Below, in pieces: positions 59,795-64,000 of a DNA stretch of 64,000 bases (its first letter is position 1; each line of letters opens with the position of its first letter). Position numbers and translations under genes: made by a program. The DNA is from Haloarcula salinisoli (lineage in GTDB: Archaea; Halobacteriota; Halobacteria; Halobacteriales; Haloarculaceae), in the NCBI RefSeq assembly GCF_019599405.1, contig NZ_RKLQ01000001.1, positions 558,001 to 622,000 of the forward strand, in the 5' to 3' direction. The notes below the pieces were generated by a model. The model did not search any database and was not told the origin of the DNA. It saw only the letters and a list, made by a program, of their open reading frames with translations.

Positions 59795-60463
59795 ATGAAA
59801 CAGCTCGAAATCACGACGACTATCGATACGGACCTGCTGCCGCACTTCTATCAGGTCGTCTCGGAATCGCCGGCTATCGAAGAGCTACGCGTGCTCGACT
59901 GGAATCTGGCTGCGGACGACGTGGGAACGTTGGTGTACGCCGTCGATGGGGACCTAGAGCTGTTCCGGGACGCCGCCGCCGAGACCGACGGCGTCGACGG
60001 CGTCGCCTGCTCCCGCGTGGACGGCCCCGTCTCGTACGCCCTGGTGGACGCTCGGCTCGCCGCCGTCCCCTTTTTCAACGAGTTCATGCGGGCGACAGCC
60101 CGTGCCGGACTCGTCGTCCGGAAACCGCTCGTCTATCGCGACAACCGGTCGTACAGCTACGCGCTGGGCGACCCGGCGTCGCTTCAGGCGGCCATCGACG
60201 GGACACCCCCCGGCGTGGACCTGCAGATAGAACGGATTAGCCAGTTCCCGTCGGTGTTCGACGAGCCGACACGCCGGCTGAGCGACCGCCAACGCGAGAC
60301 CGTCGAAGCGGCGCTCGAACTGGGATACTACGACCAGCCGCGCGGGTCGACACACGAGGATATCGCCGCGGCGCTGGACTGTGCACCGAGCACGGTGACG
60401 ACGCATCTCCAGAAGGCGGAGGAGAAACTCGTCCGGGATGCGATGCGCAGCACCCAACGCTAG
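59795..60463 (+). CDS. Bacterio-opsin-activator (Bat)-type HTH transcription regulator
   Basis: A 222-aa regulator: N-terminal sensor-like domain (MKQLEITTTIDTDLLPHFYQ) and C-terminal HTH_10 domain, LSDRQRETVEAALELGYYDQ with CAPSTVTTHLQKAEEKLVRD. Such haloarchaeal proteins control nearby or distant genes; the divergent amidohydrolase is a likely target. Confidence 0.88.
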   Translation: MKQLEITTTIDTDLLPHFYQVVSESPAIEELRVLDWNLAADDVGTLVYAVDGDLELFRDAAAETDGVDGVACSRVDGPVSYALVDARLAAVPFFNEFMRATARAGLVVRKPLVYRDNRSYSYALGDPASLQAAIDGTPPGVDLQIERISQFPSVFDEPTRRLSDRQRETVEAALELGYYDQPRGSTHEDIAAALDCAPSTVTTHLQKAEEKLVRDAMRSTQR

Positions 60464-60488
60464 TGACCCTGCGGGTGGCGTGACTCTC

Positions 60489-60530
60489 CGCCGAGGATGA
60501 TGCCGGACGTTAGTGTTCCGGGCGACATTT
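60489..60530. repeat. 42-bp direct repeat, copy 2
   Basis: Identical to 58141-58182 and in the same orientation. Just after the Bat-type regulator stop. The similarity fades right after the end (tttgcgg versus tttcacg), although the plus-strand readings stay loosely similar for ten more codons (DILRSTLADL / DISRTLLAGL). Confidence 0.75.
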
Positions 60531-60669
60531 CACGTACCCTACTGGCGGGACTATCGCTCGCCCCAGGCTCGCTCAAGTCGATTACGGGCCCGTTCACCGG
60601 GGTGGTACGTACACGGTCGGTGGATGGCCAGCTCCCGGAGCGGTCACCGTTATACGTCTCCGCGAAGAC

Positions 60670-60900
60670 ATGTCAGTGATGGAGGTATCCGAGACCGACC
60701 GCTGGGAGTACGAGACGCGCAGACCCCCCCGCGGCGAGACCCAGAAGGAATCGGTCGACCCCAAAGCGGAACTGAACGAACTCGCCGCCGAGGGGTGGCG
60801 GTTCGTCGACACCATCGAATACACCGGTGGTGGGACGAAGTTCCTCGTGTTCGAGCGTCCGGCGCGGTCGTCAGACGACGGCGGGGACGACTCCCCGTGA
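60670..60900 (+). CDS. Small DUF4177-like protein
   Basis: A 76-aa protein: RWEYETRRPPRGETQ, LNELAAEGWRFVDTIEYTGG and FLVFERPA match the DUF4177 pattern. Acidic C-terminus. GTG start of the next gene overlaps its TGA, so the two are coupled. Function unknown. Confidence 0.8.
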   Translation: MSVMEVSETDRWEYETRRPPRGETQKESVDPKAELNELAAEGWRFVDTIEYTGGGTKFLVFERPARSSDDGGDDSP

Positions 60901-61952
60901 GCGCCGACGGCATCGACGGCGATACGAACCCGAACGTCGACACCGATATCGACGTCAGCACCGAAAACACCATGCGCGAGCGGGCCGGGGAGAGTCGGCT
61001 CAAAATCTGGCTGTTACTCGCCGCGAACCGCTGGCACGTCACTGGCGTGCTGGCACTGTGCGTGTTCGTCCTCTTTGTTGCACTCGTGACGGTGCTCCCG
61101 CCACCAGTAGTGCCACAGCTCAGGTCCGGTGACACTATCGAGACGATGTTCTCGACCATGATCGGCGGGATAATCACCGGTGTCACACTGGTCGTGACCA
61201 TCGGCCAGCTGGTGCTCTCCCAGGAGAACGGCCCGCTGGGCGACCAGCGCGAGCGCATGGAGAACGCGATGGACTTTCGCGATTACACCGAGGAACTCGT
61301 CGGCGCGCCCAGTCCGGCCGACCCGTCGGCGTTTCTCCAGAGTCTCGTCGCCCTGGCCCAACAGCGTGTGGAGGCAGTTCGGGACGGCCTGAGCGACGTC
61401 GAAAACGACCAGCTCCAGTGGGAAATCCAGGAGTTCACCGAGAGTCTCGTCGGCAACGCCGAGCTGGTCCAGGAGCAACTCGACGGTGCGAAATTCGGCA
61501 GTTTCGACGTGTTGTTCGCGGCGCTGAACTTCAACTACGGCTGGAAGATATTCCAGGTAGAACGCATCGCAAGCGACCACGCGGCTGACCTGGGAGAACC
61601 GGAACAACAGCTCCTCACCGAGCTGAAGACGGCACTCTCGATGTTCGGTCCGGCCAGAGAGCACGTCAAGACGCTGTACTTCGAGTGGGAGCTGGTCACC
61701 CTCTCGCAGCTGATTCTGTACGCGGCGATTCCGGCGCTGGTCGTCGCCGGCGTGATGCTCACCGTCGTCGAAGCCGCGACACTCCCCGGGAGCACGCTCG
61801 GTGTGGCACACATCACGGTGCTCGTCGGTATCGCGTTCACGATAACACTCACCCCGTACCTGCTGTTTACTGCGTACGTGCTGCGCATCGTCACCATCGC
61901 GAAACGAACGCTGGCTATCGAGCCGTTGATTCTGCGGGACTCACAGCGGTAA
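60897..61952 (+). CDS. Conserved haloarchaeal membrane protein
   Basis: A 351-aa protein starting at a GTG that overlaps the DUF4177 stop (GTGA); an alternative ATG is at 60972. Two N-terminal helices (WHVTGVLALCVFVLFVALVT; MFSTMIGGIITGVTLVVTIG), a long ~170-residue cytosolic helical domain with VALAQQRVEAVRDGLSDVEN, and two or three C-terminal helices (LILYAAIPALVVAGVMLTVV; ITVLVGIAFTITLTPYLLFT). No recognised motif. Confidence 0.75.
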   Translation: MSADGIDGDTNPNVDTDIDVSTENTMRERAGESRLKIWLLLAANRWHVTGVLALCVFVLFVALVTVLPPPVVPQLRSGDTIETMFSTMIGGIITGVTLVVTIGQLVLSQENGPLGDQRERMENAMDFRDYTEELVGAPSPADPSAFLQSLVALAQQRVEAVRDGLSDVENDQLQWEIQEFTESLVGNAELVQEQLDGAKFGSFDVLFAALNFNYGWKIFQVERIASDHAADLGEPEQQLLTELKTALSMFGPAREHVKTLYFEWELVTLSQLILYAAIPALVVAGVMLTVVEAATLPGSTLGVAHITVLVGIAFTITLTPYLLFTAYVLRIVTIAKRTLAIEPLILRDSQR

Positions 61953-61985
61953 CCGCCGGCTGGCGGTGGGTCATCCCCACTGGCA

Positions 61986-62768
61986 TCAGGTGTGTGCGAA
62001 CCCGCCGTCGACGACGATGCGCTCGCCGTTGACGTAGGAGGCCAGGTCGCTGGCCAGGAACAGGGCGACGTTTGCGACCTCCTGGGGTTTGCCAAAGCGA
62101 CCCTGCGGTATCGCCCCCAGCAACATCTCCTGGAACCGCTGGCCCTCCTCGCCCTCCGCCATCGGCGACTCAGCCAGCATCTGGGTCTCGGTCCAGCCGG
62201 GGTTGATACAGTTGACGCGGATGCCATCGTCGCCAAAGCGGTCGGCCAGCGAGTACGTGAGCTGCTGGACGCCGGCCTTCGCCGGCCCGTACACCGGCAT
62301 ATCGGCGCCGGTACGCACCGCCGCCAGACTGGCCATGTTGATGATGGTCCCCGGCGTCTCCTCGTCGAGGAACTGTTTCGCGGCGGCCTGCGCGCCGAAG
62401 AAGACGCCTTTCAGGTCGATATCCATCACGTGGTCGAAGTCCTCTGGCGTGACCTCCAGGAAGTCGATGTGGGAGATGACGCCGGCGTTGTTCACCCAGA
62501 TATCCAGGCCGCCGAGCTCCCCGGCGACTTCGGCGGCCACCTCGAGGTCACTGTAATCGGTCACCGAACACTCGACGTACTCGGCTCGCTGGTCCGTCTC
62601 GGCCTCGATACGTTCGTGAGTCGGGTCGCCGCCTTCCTTCGGGTCCTCGCGGATATCGGCGACGACCACGTCCGCGCCGTGGTCGGCAAACGTCAGCGAG
62701 ATAGCCCGGCCGAGGCCGCTCGCGGCTCCCGTGACGACTGCAGTCTGGCCGTCGAGTAGCTTACTCAT
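61986..62768 (-). CDS. Short-chain dehydrogenase/reductase (SDR)
   Basis: A 260-aa classical SDR: VVTGAASGLGRAISL, IWVNNAGVISHIDF, catalytic Ser near INMASLAAV, Tyr-x-x-x-Lys in VYGPAKAGVQQLTY, and NCINPGWTET. All catalytic residues are kept, in contrast to the SDR at 18813-19496. Divergent from the HTH regulator at 62965 (196 nt), which may control it. Substrate unknown. Confidence 0.92.
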   Translation of the reverse strand: MSKLLDGQTAVVTGAASGLGRAISLTFADHGADVVVADIREDPKEGGDPTHERIEAETDQRAEYVECSVTDYSDLEVAAEVAGELGGLDIWVNNAGVISHIDFLEVTPEDFDHVMDIDLKGVFFGAQAAAKQFLDEETPGTIINMASLAAVRTGADMPVYGPAKAGVQQLTYSLADRFGDDGIRVNCINPGWTETQMLAESPMAEGEEGQRFQEMLLGAIPQGRFGKPQEVANVALFLASDLASYVNGERIVVDGGFAHT

Positions 62769-62896
62769 CGTGCTGGCTCCGTTCGGAACTGCGGCGTGTA
62801 ACGAACTATCATGCGGGACACAGTGACAGGCAGGACCGAATCCACAATAAGTACTGTCGAAGCGCCAACAGGAACGCGCAGGCGCCCGTTTTTCGG

Positions 62897-62924
62897 TCCA
62901 CCGCCGGTGGAACGGACCGGTCCG
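62897..62924. promoter_or_regulatory. Two adjacent palindromes upstream of the HTH regulator
   Basis: TCCACCG-C-CGGTGGA (62897-62911) and the perfect 12-bp palindrome CGGACCGGTCCG (62913-62924), immediately before the TATA at 62933-62940. Likely operator(s) for autoregulation or for the divergent SDR. Confidence 0.6.
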
Positions 62925-62932
62925 CGGAGTGT

Positions 62933-62940
62933 TTTTATTA
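62933..62940 (+). promoter_or_regulatory. TATA box of the HTH regulator
   Basis: TTTTATTA ending about 25 nt before the ATG at 62965; leaderless spacing. Lies right after the palindrome pair. Confidence 0.55.
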
Positions 62941-62964
62941 CACTGTGGCGAGTCGGTCAGAACG

Positions 62965-63777
62965 ATGCCGACCGACTCGCCGAACGAGTTCGTCATCGCG
63001 TCCACGGTCCGGACGGCCATCGTCCAGGACCTCGCCGACAGTCCGACCACGACCGACGAACTGCTCTCAGGGATTTCTGCGAGTAGCACGGCGGTGTACG
63101 ACGCGCTCTCGGCGCTCGAGGAGCGGGGTATCGCCCGCGATGTCGGGGACAGATGGGCACTGACCGCGCAGGGACAGATTGCAGCCGACAGCATCGAGGT
63201 CTGGCAGGGTACCGAGTCGTTTCTCGCGACCGACCCGGAGTACTGGCAGACCCACCGCGTCGACGTGATTCCCGACCCCTTCCGGCGTCGGCTCCCCGAG
63301 CTGGGCGATTACGAGGTCTACCGGGACGGCCCGGGCGAACCCAATCGGGCCGAGCAGATCGCCGTGAGCCGGATGGCCGCTGCGGACGCCCCAGACATCA
63401 CGACCCCGTTTTACTCGCTGAACCATCAGCGAAACGTCCCGGACACCCCGGAGACGCGGATGCTCGTCACCCGCGAGGCGACGGACATCAGTGTCCAGCG
63501 CTATCGCGACGGGCACCGCGAGGAGGTGGAGGACTTGCCCGCGGTCCAGATGCGGCTCACGAGGTGTCAGTTCGCCACGGTCGTCGGCGACGAGTTCGTC
63601 CTGTTCGGGCTCCCGACGGTAGATGCAGCGGAGCCGACGCTCTCGGACACCTCGGCGACGCTGGTCTCCGAGACCGAGGCGGCGGTCGAGTGGGGCAAAG
63701 AGTTGTTCGAGTACCTCTGGGAACGCTCGGACCCGATGGAGCCGTACATGGTCGAGCACCACGCCGACGTGCTGTAG
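62965..63777 (+). CDS. Winged-helix transcription regulator
   Basis: A 270-aa regulator: N-terminal winged HTH (ASTVRTAIVQDLADSPTTTD; SASSTAVYDALSALEERGIA) and a ~180-residue C-terminal sensor domain like those of methanogen/haloarchaeal FilR1-type regulators (MVTREATDISVQ... ATVVGDEFVLFGLPTVD). Start supported by the TATA at 62933. A T-run (63800-63804) follows the stop. The effector is unknown. Confidence 0.85.
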   Translation: MPTDSPNEFVIASTVRTAIVQDLADSPTTTDELLSGISASSTAVYDALSALEERGIARDVGDRWALTAQGQIAADSIEVWQGTESFLATDPEYWQTHRVDVIPDPFRRRLPELGDYEVYRDGPGEPNRAEQIAVSRMAAADAPDITTPFYSLNHQRNVPDTPETRMLVTREATDISVQRYRDGHREEVEDLPAVQMRLTRCQFATVVGDEFVLFGLPTVDAAEPTLSDTSATLVSETEAAVEWGKELFEYLWERSDPMEPYMVEHHADVL

Positions 63778-63829
63778 CGCCGCCCGTTCGACACCGGCCT
63801 TTTTGTCCGTCTGCCGCCAGCGTCCGTGC

Positions 63830-64000
63830 ATGACCGACGACACCGACCCGGAGTCGAACCTGCAACAGTGGAAGGAGACGATGCAGGCCGAACACGAGGC
63901 GGCCATCCACGACCCGGACCCCGACGAGACCCACCGCATCGAGGGGGTCTCGCAGGTCAGCTACCGCGTCTACTTCGACTACGACCCCGACAGCGGGTCA
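63830..64000 (+). CDS. Partial unknown protein (cut by the window end)
   Basis: ATG at 63830; 57 codons lie in the window. Acidic soluble start: MTDDTDPESNLQQWKETMQA, then a proline/acid segment PDPDETHRIEGVS and SYRVYFDYDPDSGS. No motif visible yet. Same strand as the HTH regulator, 52 nt downstream. Confidence 0.6.
   Translation, partial: MTDDTDPESNLQQWKETMQAEHEAAIHDPDPDETHRIEGVSQVSYRVYFDYDPDSGS

Noticed and set aside
58141-60530. Direct repeats as att sites of an integrated element
   Set aside because: No integrase, no tRNA gene and no plasmid-type genes between them; kept only as a repeat observation.
62811-63086. Small plus-strand open frame before and over the winged-helix regulator start
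   Set aside because: It overlaps the palindromes, TATA and the real gene in another frame, with no motif.

Overview
The window is a GC-rich stretch of a haloarchaeal (class Halobacteria) chromosome. Evidence: archaeal information-processing genes (Spt5/NusG, SecE, archaeal TyrRS, GEK1-type D-aminoacyl-tRNA deacylase), FtsZ1, a halocyanin-linked cytochrome bc operon, ferredoxin-dependent 2-oxoacid oxidoreductase, twin-arginine lipoproteins, acidic proteins, and TATA boxes 25-32 nt before start codons (leaderless transcripts). The family Haloarculaceae is plausible but unproven. I see no rRNA, tRNA, CRISPR array, complete insertion sequence or prophage; nearly all of it is core chromosome.

Layout. 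1-3.5 kb: ABC-2 exporter, Spt5-SecE pair, phasin-like protein. 3.5-7.2 kb: two tandem PGF-CTERM-type surface glycoproteins, sitting between ftsZ1 (7.2-8.4 kb) and secE. 8.5-11.2 kb: dtdA and a cation exchanger. 11.8-19.5 kb: aroE, an acidic HhH protein, the pabB-pabA-pabC operon, a saccharopine-dehydrogenase-like reductase, Rieske, zinc-finger, cupin and SDR genes. 19.5-25.7 kb: small regulator, TrxR-like flavoprotein, CBS membrane protein, FNT channel fused to Usp domains, FNR-like reductase. 25.8-30.7 kb: korAB, photolyase. 30.7-38.7 kb: membrane phosphoesterase, tandem DUF4352-like lipoproteins, GGR-like flavoprotein, degenerate NAD kinase. 38.7-47.5 kb: frameshifted histidine kinase and the cytochrome bc/halocyanin operon with accessory membrane proteins. 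47.5-64 kb: Usp, endonuclease III, second histidine kinase, tyrS, DUF433/DUF5615 pair, asd, 2-hydroxyacid dehydrogenase, response regulator, second GGR-like enzyme, amidohydrolase with divergent Bat-type regulator, SDR with divergent HTH regulator, and a partial gene at the end.

How the genes work together. The bc operon (DUF7319-like, halocyanin, DUF7318-like, Rieske, cytochrome b N and C halves) would encode a menaquinol:halocyanin oxidoreductase. korAB and the flavoproteins serve ferredoxin/NAD(P)H redox metabolism. aroE and pabABC draw on the shikimate/chorismate pathway. Two membrane-bound histidine kinases and one response regulator suggest signalling to the envelope or to energy state.

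The most striking signal is non-coding. A modular, palindromic element occurs in five intergenic regions (about 11.3, 19.9, 24.7, 37.1 and 41.7 kb). Each half-unit has a fixed terminal box (CAGCCAGAAAGCCCC), a stem whose sequence differs in nearly every copy yet always pairs perfectly, a conserved core of about 60-100 nt, and a fixed inner box (GCCCCTTTCAGTCCC). Three loci carry two half-units head-to-head with a central loop that is inverted between copies; two carry single half-units. Stem covariation across eight half-units argues for selection on structure. I do not recognise the family and think it is the best candidate here for something undescribed.
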